Shown: in pieces, positions 17,128-24,738 of the stretch
Position numbering within the stretch: the first letter of the stretch is position 1
Layout: every line of letters begins with the position of its first letter
Origin: Hyphobacterium marinum
GTDB taxonomy: Bacteria; Pseudomonadota; Alphaproteobacteria; Caulobacterales; Maricaulaceae
Length of the DNA: 64,000 bases
Direction of reading: 5' to 3'
NCBI RefSeq assembly: GCF_036330325.1
Contig: NZ_JAZDRO010000001.1
Coordinates: 186,001-250,000, forward strand
Notes under the pieces: model-generated
The model's input: only the letters and a program-made list of their open reading frames with translations
What the model was told of the DNA's origin: nothing
Databases searched by the model: none
Made by a program: the position numbers and the translations under genes

Positions 17128-18596
17128 GCGACTGGCTCATTCTTGTCGACCATGCCAGCGACCTGGCCCAGCACGAGACGCCGCACAAGGTGATGCGGGT
17201 GCGCGATTACCTGACGAATCCGGGCCTGTTTTCCGGACGGCGGCCGAACATTCTCAACCTGGCGCGGACCTATGGCTATCAGTCCGAAGGCTATTACGCC
17301 TCGCTGCTCGCCGAGGCGCGCGGTCACCGCGTTGCCCCCAGCGTCCAGGCGATGGTCGAACTGTCGCGCAAGACGCTCTACGCCCAGGCCCTGCCGGAAC
17401 TGAACGCCGCGCTGACCCGCGATCTGGAAGGTAGCGACGTCTCGGAGCGTCCGCTGCTGGTCGCCTTTGGTCGCAGCCGCGACGACAGAATCGGGCGGTT
17501 TTCCAAACTTCTCTTTGACTGGTTCCGGGTCCCGGTTCTGGAAGTCACGCTCGCCGCCGGCAAAGCCGAGATCGACCGTATCCGCGCCGTCTCGCCGCAT
17601 ACGTTGAAAGGCGAGACGCGGGACTTTTTCCTCGACAGCCTGGAGCGCCATACGCGGCGTAAATGGTCACCGGCGAAGGAGAAGGCGCAGGCGCGCTGGT
17701 CGCTCGCCGTTCTGCTGGACCCGGAAGAGAAGACACCGCCCTCGAGCCAGACCTCGATCAAGCGGCTGGCGAACGTCGCGAACAAGATGGGTGTCGAGGT
17801 CGAACCCATCGGACCGGGCGATCTGGCGAGCCTGGCCGAATACGATGCGCTTTTTATCCGCGCGACTACGGCGATCGACAATTACACCTACCGTTTTGCC
17901 CGCCGCGCCGAACAGGAAGGCATGCCGGTTATCGACGACACCGCCTCGATGATCCGCTGCACCAACAAGGTGTTTTTGAAAGAGCTCCTCGATCTCGCCG
18001 GGGTCGCATCACCGCGCACCGAGGTCATCGGCGAGGGCGCGAAACTCGACGGGCTGATGGACCGGCTGGGCAGTCCTGTGGTCCTTAAAGCCCCTGACGG
18101 GTCCTTCTCGCGTCAGGTCCACAAGGTCTCGACCGAGGCCGAATTGGCCGAAAGGGCGAAGGCCCTCTTCAAGGACACCGCCCTCGTCATCGCCCAGGAA
18201 TACATGCCGACGACCTATGACTGGCGCGTCGGCGTGCTGGGCGGCAAGGCGCTCTATGCCTGCAAGTACAAGATGGCGCGCGGGCACTGGCAGATCATGC
18301 GCCATGGCGCGGACGGCAAGGTGACCGAGGGCGGGTCGGAAACGCTTTCCGTGGACGATGCCCCGCCGGCCGTGATCGAGACCGCGCTGAAGGCCGCGCG
18401 CCTCATTGGCGACGGGCTTTACGGCATCGACCTGAAGGAAAACGAGCGCGGCGTTTTCGTCATCGAGGTCAACGACAATCCCAATCTCGACACCGAGGTC
18501 GAAGGCGCGGTCCTGAAGGACGCGCTCTGGCGCGCCCTGATCGACTGGTTCTCGGCTCGGCTGGAAAAACGCATGGGTGCGCTCAAGACGCGCTAG
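17124..18596 (+). CDS. RimK-like ATP-grasp ligase with RLAN N-terminal domain
   Basis: 490 aa. The N-terminal half (MSDWLILVDHASDLAQHETPHKVM.. about 1-150) matches the RLAN domain found in front of some RimK-like enzymes. The C-terminal ATP-grasp domain has VVLKAPDGSFSRQVHKV (ATP lysines), IAQEYMPTTYDWRVGVL and the metal-binding VIEVNDNPNLD. The family forms amide or peptide bonds between a carboxylate and an amine. Together with the overlapping GNAT gene it forms a two-gene module reported by comparative genomics of amidoligases; its product is unknown. Confidence 0.88.
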   Translation: MSDWLILVDHASDLAQHETPHKVMRVRDYLTNPGLFSGRRPNILNLARTYGYQSEGYYASLLAEARGHRVAPSVQAMVELSRKTLYAQALPELNAALTRDLEGSDVSERPLLVAFGRSRDDRIGRFSKLLFDWFRVPVLEVTLAAGKAEIDRIRAVSPHTLKGETRDFFLDSLERHTRRKWSPAKEKAQARWSLAVLLDPEEKTPPSSQTSIKRLANVANKMGVEVEPIGPGDLASLAEYDALFIRATTAIDNYTYRFARRAEQEGMPVIDDTASMIRCTNKVFLKELLDLAGVASPRTEVIGEGAKLDGLMDRLGSPVVLKAPDGSFSRQVHKVSTEAELAERAKALFKDTALVIAQEYMPTTYDWRVGVLGGKALYACKYKMARGHWQIMRHGADGKVTEGGSETLSVDDAPPAVIETALKAARLIGDGLYGIDLKENERGVFVIEVNDNPNLDTEVEGAVLKDALWRALIDWFSARLEKRMGALKTR

Positions 18597-18658
18597 CGCT
18601 GTTCTCTCCGGGCGGGTCGGACATCGACATTTTCACCGGAAAAATGATACATTGCGCC

Positions 18659-19138
18659 ATGAACCGTCCGGCTTTGCCCTGCCGTTTGCTGTTTGCCCTG
18701 ATCTCCGGCGTTGCAATTGGCCCTGCATCGTCTTTCGCGGATGATCGCGGCCGCCAGGTTCCCGCGGCATCCACGGATGAAGCGCACGGCAGTCTCGACG
18801 GACTCTCTGTAGACGGGCGTATCCGGGCGCGCGGCATCATCGGGTTGTTCAGCGTTCCCGGCACGCTGTCCTTTGAGGACGGAGACCTCTTCTGGGCGAC
18901 CCGCGGAGAGGTGGATTCCGGCCCCTACAGCACCCGGCCGGGTACCGGGGTGATAGAATTTCACGCCGAACACATGACACCGGAGGGCGATATCGTTGTG
19001 TGGTCAGGTCGCTATGCCGACGGCCGGTTCCATGATGTGACGGCCGTCTGGACGCGGGTGGCCGGAGACGCGGTTCACGACCTGTTTCTGCCCGACGATG
19101 TTGTCCTGAATTTCACGCCGGCTGACGGTCGGCAGTGA
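18659..19138 (+). CDS. Secreted protein of unknown function
   Basis: 159 aa. A signal peptide (NRPALPCRLLFALISGVAIG..SSFA) is followed by a beta-rich domain (VIEFHAEHMTPEGDIVVWSG, DGRFHDVTAVWTRV). Not recognised. The ATG at 18659 is preferred over 18644 because it starts the signal sequence. It follows the ATP-grasp gene by 62 bp on the same strand. Confidence 0.7.
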   Translation: MNRPALPCRLLFALISGVAIGPASSFADDRGRQVPAASTDEAHGSLDGLSVDGRIRARGIIGLFSVPGTLSFEDGDLFWATRGEVDSGPYSTRPGTGVIEFHAEHMTPEGDIVVWSGRYADGRFHDVTAVWTRVAGDAVHDLFLPDDVVLNFTPADGRQ

Positions 19139-19195
19139 CCACATCAAGCTGGCCGCAATCGTCGCAAGCGGACACACTGAAGGAGAGAAGAGCTG

Positions 19196-19546
19196 ATGGC
19201 CTATGTCGACGGGTTTGTTCTGGCGGTGCCGGAAAAGAACAAGGACGCCTATCTGAAACTTGCCACTGAAATGGCGGCCCTGTTCCGCGACTGGGGCGCG
19301 ACGAAGACGGTGGAATGCTGGGGCGATGACGTGCCCGACGGCAAGCTAACCTCCTTCCCGATGGCGGTGAAAGCCGAGCCCGGCGAAACGGTCCTGTTTT
19401 CCTGGATCTGGTGGCCGGACAAGGCCACGCGCGAGGCCGGACACAAGAAGATGATGGAGAGCAAGCACATGAATGCGCCCGCCGATATGCCCTTTGACGG
19501 CAAGCGAATGATATTCGGCGGGTTCGAGGTCATCCTGGAGTCCTGA
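19196..19546 (+). CDS. DUF1428 family protein
   Basis: 116 aa, matching the DUF1428/YbaA pattern: MAYVDGFVLAVPEKNKDAYL, ATKTVECWGDDVPDGK, ETVLFSWIWWPDKATREAG and MPFDGKRMIFGGFEVI. This is a small dimeric alpha/beta-barrel (ferredoxin-like) family without a known reaction. A good ribosome-binding site (GGAGAGAAGAGC) precedes the ATG. It stands alone. Confidence 0.92.
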   Translation: MAYVDGFVLAVPEKNKDAYLKLATEMAALFRDWGATKTVECWGDDVPDGKLTSFPMAVKAEPGETVLFSWIWWPDKATREAGHKKMMESKHMNAPADMPFDGKRMIFGGFEVILES

Positions 19547-19654
19547 AATCCCGCAAGGCTGCTCTTCCGGACCGGGGGGCCACATCAGAGGTTTTTAGGG
19601 CTAAAGTGCCGGAATGGCCGGACAAAACGGGTCCGGCCGCTGCAGGACCGCGCC

Positions 19655-20065
19655 ATGGCCAGAGGAAAGTCCAGTCCCGCACCGGCTCCGGATGGAGAGC
19701 GGGGTTCGGTGACCCATATTCGCGAGAGCGACACCTATCTGCGCGCGGTCTATCTGGACGATATCGATCTGCCCACGACGCGCAAATGGATGCTGGAAAT
19801 GGTGCGCCTTGCCCGGGAAGACGGCGTGCGCCGCATCCTGCTCGACGTCGACAAGGCGACGCCGGACTTCCCGCCCAGCGCCCTGATCGAGGAAGTCGAA
19901 CACTTCGCCGACCATGCCCCCACGGGCATGAAGATCGCCTATGTCTCCGAAGAAATGCGCATCGCGCGCCACTTCATGATGATCCGTGCCGCTGCCTTCG
20001 CCAAAGGTCTCGAGGTCGACGTGTTCGGCACGCAGGAAGATGCGGAAAAGTGGTTGGGGGTTTAG
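19655..20065 (+). CDS. STAS/SpoIIAA-like small protein
   Basis: 136 aa with alternating strand-helix pattern: SDTYLRAVYLDDIDLPTTRKW, GVRRILLDVDKATPDFP, MKIAYVSEEMRIARHFMM and GLEVDVFGTQEDAEKWLG. This resembles the STAS/SpoIIAA-like fold. No phosphorylatable Ser in the anti-sigma-antagonist position is evident, so a regulatory role is only a guess. The next gene starts 5 bp after its stop. Confidence 0.65.
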   Translation: MARGKSSPAPAPDGERGSVTHIRESDTYLRAVYLDDIDLPTTRKWMLEMVRLAREDGVRRILLDVDKATPDFPPSALIEEVEHFADHAPTGMKIAYVSEEMRIARHFMMIRAAAFAKGLEVDVFGTQEDAEKWLGV

Positions 20066-20069
20066 GGGG

Positions 20070-20420
20070 ATGGCCGCGCACCGCATTTATTCAATGAGCT
20101 TTGCCAGCGTCTATCCGCACTATGTGGCCAAGGCGGAAAAGAAGGGGCGCACAAAGGCCGAAGTTGACACCATCATCGAATGGCTCACCGGCTATGACCG
20201 GGCCGGTCTGAAAACAGTGCTGGACGACAAAAGTGACTTCGAGAGCTTTTTCGCCGAGGCCCCGCGCCCAAACCCGGATCGCGCCCTGATCACGGGCGTT
20301 GTCTGCGGTGTCCGTGTCGAGGAGGTCGAGGAACCGCTCATGCGCGAGATCCGCTATCTCGACAAACTCATCGACGAACTCGCTCGCGGCAAGGCGATGG
20401 AGAAAATCTTGCGGTCTTAG
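20070..20420 (+). CDS. DUF2200 family protein
   Basis: 116 aa, starting MAAHRIYSMSFASVYPHYV, with KKGRTKAEVDTIIEWLTGYD and a C-terminal MREIRYLDKLIDELARGK. This is the typical DUF2200 sequence; structure and role are not known to me. The ATG at 20070 lies 5 bp after the previous stop behind GGGGG, so the two genes are likely co-transcribed. It is the last gene with host-like composition before the restriction island. Confidence 0.92.
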   Translation: MAAHRIYSMSFASVYPHYVAKAEKKGRTKAEVDTIIEWLTGYDRAGLKTVLDDKSDFESFFAEAPRPNPDRALITGVVCGVRVEEVEEPLMREIRYLDKLIDELARGKAMEKILRS

Positions 20421-20431
20421 AGGCGAGCGTT

Positions 20432-20451
20432 AAGGCCCCTACCGCCGCATT
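20432..20451 (+). repeat. Left copy of imperfect 20-bp direct repeat flanking the restriction island
   Basis: AAGGCCCCTACCGCCGCATT. It matches 24145-24164 at 18 of 20 positions in the same orientation. It lies 12 bp after the DUF2200 stop, at the point where base composition drops. Confidence 0.7.
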
Positions 20452-20654
20452 TTTTTTGGGGAGCCTTAGCGCCCTTGGCACGAAGGCTTTATACGACGCT
20501 TTGAACCGCACTCAGCCCAAGAGGTGGATGGCTTCACCTGTACGAAGTACGGCTCGACGCTTATCCGCAAAAGTGTGAGATTGCGCGAGAGAAGTTTTGA
20601 TTCGAGGCTGCCGCCTCTAGCCTCTTCTAGCTTCCGTCTGTGGAGGAACGGAAC

Positions 20655-21863
20655 ATGGAGCTAATGAGCCAGCCTTTTACCGGGTATCTTGGAAATCGGC
20701 TGATAGAAAATCTCGAATCTGACAAGTATCACACCATGAATATCGCCGTGGCTTTTGCAAAGAATAGCGGCGTCCTCCGATTAAAAGATTCTTTTCAAAG
20801 ATTTAGAGCGCGCGGTGGAAAGATAAACGCTATTGTAGGTGTTGACCTTGGTGGCACTTCTTATGAAGCCCTCACAGCCCTGCTCCTTTATACCGACACA
20901 TTGAGTGTAGTCCACGCAGAGAAGGCCCAGACGTTTCATGTGAAGGTCTATCAGTTTGTAGGCGATGGCGAGGGTCTAGTTGTTGTGGGTTCTCACAATC
21001 TTACGGGCGGCGGCCTATGGACCAACTTCGAAGCCTCCATTCTCGTTGCAGATCATGAAGCTAAAGCCTTCAAAGCTGTGGAGAAGCACTTCGAAAAACT
21101 GGGACAATTAGATAAATCGTTTATGCCGATAGGTGATCAAGACGCCATCGAGGCTCTACTAGCAAACAATTATATTACTAAGGAGATTGCAGAACGGGTT
21201 CGTCACGCAAAATCCAAACCAAAGAAGGGAGCGCAGAAAGAGCTATTTGGAAAAGGAATTCCTGTCAAACTCCCCAAAATAGTAGCCACGAAAAAGAAGA
21301 AAGAAGAAGTCAGCGACCCTTCGCCAAACCTAATCTTCGTTCCTCAAGGTGATGAGGGCGACACCATATGGTTTGAAACAAGAAAAATGACTGGCGGATC
21401 GCGAAACATCCTCGACCTATCAAAGAAATCTCTAATAGAAATCGGGGACCCGACCAATACGGCTTTCGACCTGGGCGACAAAAAATTCATGCGCGGCGGC
21501 GTTGAGTTTTTTGGCTTAGATCCTGATTCAACTCATGAATCGAAAGACATAACAATCAATTTTGATGGAGTTGATTACGCTGGTAACACGATAAAGTACC
21601 CTGACGGCGACAAAGCCAACGGTACATGGCGAATTCAAATCAAGGGCGAAAGCTCATCCGGAGTCAAAATCACTGAAGCTTTTAGGGCTAAGGGTGAGGA
21701 ACACTATTTGGTCGGGAAGGTAATAACTTTTACAAAGGTGGTGGGCGATTATTACTTTATGTCGGTGTTCCCCGAAAACGACCTAGAGCATTTCAAATCC
21801 GCTTCTTACATTCTAGCCCGCAATGGCCAAACAGCCGACGCCAGGCTGCTCGGGCTGCTTTAG
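20655..21863 (+). CDS. BfiI/NgoFVII-like restriction endonuclease (phospholipase D fold)
   Basis: 402 aa. The N-terminal half is a single-HKD phospholipase D nuclease: TFHVKVYQF (His95, Lys97), VVVGSHNLTGGGL (Asn115) and NFEASI (Glu126). As I recall the BfiI active site is His105, Lys107, Asn125 and Glu136, which has exactly this spacing. The C-terminal half (about 235-400) would be the B3-like DNA-recognition domain. Enzymes of this type cut without metal ions, as dimers sharing one active site. The ATG at 20655 follows GGAGGAA; a GTG at 20640 is less likely. It converges with and overlaps the methyltransferase by 4 bp. Confidence 0.88.
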   Translation: MELMSQPFTGYLGNRLIENLESDKYHTMNIAVAFAKNSGVLRLKDSFQRFRARGGKINAIVGVDLGGTSYEALTALLLYTDTLSVVHAEKAQTFHVKVYQFVGDGEGLVVVGSHNLTGGGLWTNFEASILVADHEAKAFKAVEKHFEKLGQLDKSFMPIGDQDAIEALLANNYITKEIAERVRHAKSKPKKGAQKELFGKGIPVKLPKIVATKKKKEEVSDPSPNLIFVPQGDEGDTIWFETRKMTGGSRNILDLSKKSLIEIGDPTNTAFDLGDKKFMRGGVEFFGLDPDSTHESKDITINFDGVDYAGNTIKYPDGDKANGTWRIQIKGESSSGVKITEAFRAKGEEHYLVGKVITFTKVVGDYYFMSVFPENDLEHFKSASYILARNGQTADARLLGLL

Positions 21864-22696
21864 AATCGGCTAAGCCATTCTTCATGCTTGTTCTTTTTGT
21901 TGCCGCTTATTCCGCCTTTTGCCCCACCGAATGTAAGCATTATGGCGTCAGCATTTAGGGGAACACCTTCGGATACGAACAGAGGGGCCGCATTCAATTC
22001 GCTGAAACGCTCTATGAATCGTATCACATCGAAACCGAAAGCGTATCCTGTTGAACCTTGATATGGAGGGTCAACATAAACGACGGCGTCTTCAGGAAAT
22101 GCCTTATCGAGTGTGGTTATGATATCATCGTTGAGGCACGTCACGCCTTTCATCCCTACTACGAGGGCCTCAATTCGGCGTTGAAGTTCCTTTGGCGACG
22201 GCTGCATCGGATTTGCGGGGCTACGTCTAACGCTTGTTGCTGTTGGCTCCCAATAGTCGCGGAAGCAAGCATTTGCCCAACTATTACCTTTTCGCCAAAT
22301 CTGCTTGCCTCCAAATGAGCAAGCTTGGAGAACAGGATAGAGTTCCGCTTCATTGTCGCCTACCGGCAGTGCGGCCAACTCTGACACATGCGCCTTTAGT
22401 GCTCGCTTGTCTTGGGGCAATCCCCGCAGAATTTGCTTGAAAACGTCTTGGCTAAATCTGCCCGATCCGATGGCTGACCAGAACGTCCCCCAAGAGCTGA
22501 TGTCGAGCATACATATCTGCGAAGGAGAGACGCCTCTATTGACCAATTCAATTGATACAGCTGCCGATCCACAGCAGAGATCGTAGAAGCTTGTATTCGG
22601 CCCCCGTGCGGCGTTGAGAAGGTGGTCAACAATCTGAGCAGATACTCGCTGTTTGCCACCCTGATAGGCACAGGGCACACGTAGTTGTTGGGTCAC
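21860..22696 (-). CDS. D12-class N6-adenine DNA methyltransferase
   Basis: 278 aa. Motif X is PCAYQGGKQR, motif I (SAM) FYDLCCGSAAVSIEL and motif IV VVYVDPPYQGS (DPPY, typical for adenine methylation). A variable target-recognition region (about 90-190) lies between I and IV, as in Dam-like enzymes. Its start overlaps the preceding methyltransferase stop by 4 bp. It would protect one strand of an asymmetric site recognised by the neighbouring nuclease. Confidence 0.9.
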   Translation of the reverse strand: MTQQLRVPCAYQGGKQRVSAQIVDHLLNAARGPNTSFYDLCCGSAAVSIELVNRGVSPSQICMLDISSWGTFWSAIGSGRFSQDVFKQILRGLPQDKRALKAHVSELAALPVGDNEAELYPVLQACSFGGKQIWRKGNSWANACFRDYWEPTATSVRRSPANPMQPSPKELQRRIEALVVGMKGVTCLNDDIITTLDKAFPEDAVVYVDPPYQGSTGYAFGFDVIRFIERFSELNAAPLFVSEGVPLNADAIMLTFGGAKGGISGNKKNKHEEWLSRF

Positions 22697-23820
22697 AGCG
22701 TTTTCCTACGTATCAGGATACGAGCATAGGATCTGCGTCCGTTGACAATCCCAACCCCTCCTCTGTCGTCAGTGTGTGGTCGATAATTGACCTCAGCGAG
22801 GGTTTCAGCCGGCACGTTGGTTCGTGCATTGCCGTTAGCTAGCATCACTATCTGGAATTGCCGCGGGTTATATTTGTCTAGGAAGGTGATCGGCACTCCC
22901 ATAACCCCATCGTAGTCATAAGGAATGTCTTGGGTGCGTCCGACCTCGATAGCATCGTAGTTCTCATAAGAGGGGTATGCGTCCGGCGTATAATTGCGGG
23001 TCAGCTCTATCGAACCCTTTCGTTCTTTGGACTCCAAATTTGTGAACCAGCGAACGCCTTTCACCCTAATGAACCTACGGCCTAGTTCGTCCACGCCGCA
23101 GTTAGCGGCGTTGAGAGGGTAATCATTTGGCACATGGAACTTTCGATCTCCGGAACGAATAGATTCTCCGTACCATACTCTGTTGTCGCGAAAGAGGGGG
23201 AACACTTCTTTGTAAGTTGCAGCGTTCATGTTTCCAAGAATTACGAACTGTTTTTTGTACTGCTCAAGTTGGTTTATGAACTCTCGGAAAAGGCTGAAAG
23301 GCGGGTTCGTCGCAACAATATCGGCCTCTTGAAGTAAATTTTTGCACTCTTCAGATCGAAAATCGCCATCACCAGCTAAATAGGTGAAAGAGTTCCCTTC
23401 TAGAGCAAGCAAAGCCTCTATGTCCAACGAGCCATCTGGCCTTGTCAGAGGGATGTCTGGAGTGTCAGTTACGACTGCTTTGTAGGCGGTGGTCGATTCT
23501 TTAAGCGGGCACTCTTTTCCTGCAAGTGAAGACCCTGCGTAACAGGTAGATATCAGTTTGGCTAAACCAAATTTTTCAAAGTTGGATACAAAAAACCGAA
23601 AGAACGCGGATTCGTAAGGGTCGTCGCAGTTGCAGAGGACAACTTTGCCATTGAACTGATCTTGATGCTGCGACATCTCCTTCGCGATATCATCGTATTG
23701 CGTATAGAAGTCATCTTTTTTCACAAGGAACGCTCGATTTAGCGTCGCGTTTCCAGGTTTCGTTTTTAGTGGTGATCGACCTGTTTCGGCTTCAAATGGC
23801 ATCGTACCTTCACGAATCAT
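22693..23820 (-). CDS. EcoRI-type adenine-specific DNA methyltransferase
   Basis: About 375 aa. DDFYTQYDDIAKEMSQH, GKVVLCNCDDPYESAFFRFF and FEKFGLAKLISTCY closely follow M.EcoRI; the catalytic motif IV is ADIVATNPPFSLFREF (NPPF). Start is uncertain: ATG at 23820, ATG at 23802 and GTG at 23853 are in frame and none has a strong ribosome-binding site; the first ~25 residues are not conserved. It is coupled to the D12 methyltransferase and would modify the other strand of the target. Confidence 0.88.
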   Translation of the reverse strand: MIREGTMPFEAETGRSPLKTKPGNATLNRAFLVKKDDFYTQYDDIAKEMSQHQDQFNGKVVLCNCDDPYESAFFRFFVSNFEKFGLAKLISTCYAGSSLAGKECPLKESTTAYKAVVTDTPDIPLTRPDGSLDIEALLALEGNSFTYLAGDGDFRSEECKNLLQEADIVATNPPFSLFREFINQLEQYKKQFVILGNMNAATYKEVFPLFRDNRVWYGESIRSGDRKFHVPNDYPLNAANCGVDELGRRFIRVKGVRWFTNLESKERKGSIELTRNYTPDAYPSYENYDAIEVGRTQDIPYDYDGVMGVPITFLDKYNPRQFQIVMLANGNARTNVPAETLAEVNYRPHTDDRGGVGIVNGRRSYARILIRRKTL

Positions 23821-23853
23821 CGCTTCTGGAAAGACCTTGATTTCAGCAAACAC

Positions 23854-24144
23854 GCTAATGCCGGTTTTCTCGACAACCTCATCGGCTCGCTTATTTATGT
23901 TATGGCCAGTCGAATTGTTCTAGTTGATTTTGCTGCTATTTTCCTAGCGAAAACCGTCTCGACCTTAGGTAGCATTTCGTGCAGCAACATTCAACAAAGA
24001 CCGCCCGATAGTCCGGTAACAATGAGCCTTCTACAGCGATAGGCGACAGCTAGGTCATTGCCTAAAATCAGTCTGAAATTTGTTAAATTCACTCGAAGAA
24101 ATAAAATGGTCTACCAAACCGAAAATAGCGATGTGCCCCACCAC
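23854..24144. other. AT-rich intergenic stretch upstream of the methyltransferases
   Basis: About 290 bp (403 bp from the methyltransferase start to tRNA-Leu) without a convincing gene. Short reading frames here lack start signals, and one runs through tRNA-Leu. It should contain the promoter for the two minus-strand methyltransferase genes. No integrase or integrase remnant was seen. Confidence 0.5.
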
Positions 24145-24164
24145 AAGGCCCCTACTGCGGCATT
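24145..24164 (+). repeat. Right copy of imperfect 20-bp direct repeat flanking the restriction island
   Basis: AAGGCCCCTACTGCGGCATT, 18 of 20 positions identical to 20432-20451 and in the same orientation. It is 60 bp from the 3' end of tRNA-Leu and marks the right edge of the AT-richer segment. Confidence 0.7.
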
Positions 24165-24170
24165 CCTTGA

Positions 24171-24212
24171 CTAAAATCGTTCCGCCGGATCGATTTTTTG
24201 GCCTTTGGCCAA
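24171..24212 (-). terminator. Two-hairpin 3' trailer of tRNA-Leu
   Basis: Reading the minus strand from the tRNA: a hairpin TTGGCC-AAA-GGCCAA (24212-24198), then AAAAATCGATCCGGCGGAAC with CGATTTTAG, an 11-bp stem with one mismatch and loop GGC. The second element is exactly 25 nt after the CCA and shares 24 of 28 bases with the trailer of tRNA-Ala at 8953-8980. Confidence 0.65.
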
Positions 24213-24223
24213 CCCTCAAGGAA

Positions 24224-24310
24224 TGGTGCCCAGGAGAGGACTCGAACCTCCACTTCCATACGGAAACCAGCACCTGAAGCTGGCGCGTCTACCAGTTCCG
24301 CCACCTGGGC
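24224..24310 (-). tRNA. tRNA-Leu (CAG)
   Basis: Class II tRNA of 87 nt with encoded CCA: acceptor GCCCAGG/CCTGGGC, anticodon stem CCAGC/GCTGG with loop TTCAGGT (anticodon CAG, Leu), long variable arm, T arm GAGGTTCGAGTCCTC. Its 3' end points toward the restriction island, the usual polarity for islands that enter at tRNA genes. Confidence 0.97.
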
Positions 24311-24398
24311 AGGTGTTCGGCAAGGAGGCGGGGAATACGCTTTTCCATGCGGGCCTGTCAACGCAGCCCCGCAGGATAATTTCCGCGCCCGTTTTGGC

Positions 24399-24737
24399 TC
24401 AGTCCTTCAGCCCCTTGCCGGAGACTTTCCGGGTGATGGCGCGGGCATCTTCCGCACCCCGGCGCACATGGACGAGATCGCCCGGTTCCGACCAGGCAGG
24501 CCGCAGCGAGTCCGAGGCCAGGATCACCGCGCCATAATCGCCCATCTCTTCGAGCGCGGCCCGGTTGAACAGGCGCTGGGCGGCGAGATCGTCCTGGAAC
24601 AGGGCTTTCGGCGCATCATTGTAGAAGCCCGTACGGCCCGTGCCTTGCGTGATTTCGCGGGCCCGGTCCGGGGCTTTCGTGGCGGAGGCAGCTTCGTTCG
24701 AAGCGGCCCCGTGGCGGTAGCGGCGGCGTCTGATCAT
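24399..24737 (-). CDS. Small uncharacterised protein coupled to the proteasome-like gene
   Basis: 112 aa. Very basic N-terminus (MIRRRRYRHG), then a helical region (APKALFQDDLAAQRLFNRAALEEMGDYG) and VILASDSLRPAWSEPGDLVHVRR. Not recognised. The ATG at 24737 is one base after the TAG of the upstream gene (24739), so the two are almost certainly translated together. No signal peptide or membrane segment. Confidence 0.7.
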   Translation of the reverse strand: MIRRRRYRHGAASNEAASATKAPDRAREITQGTGRTGFYNDAPKALFQDDLAAQRLFNRAALEEMGDYGAVILASDSLRPAWSEPGDLVHVRRGAEDARAITRKVSGKGLKD

Positions 24738-24738
24738 C

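Noticed and set aside
20452..20640. Possible truncated host gene remnant between the left direct repeat and the nuclease gene
   Set aside because: A short frame reading WLHLYEVRLDAYPQKCEI looks protein-like, but it has no start signal and I could not link it to any family.
23854..24144. Possible integrase remnant beside tRNA-Leu
   Set aside because: No frame on either strand shows tyrosine-recombinase motifs; the cassette seems to lack its own integrase.
24055..24361. Short open frames over tRNA-Leu and its flank
   Set aside because: They read straight through a structurally perfect tRNA on either strand and lack start signals.
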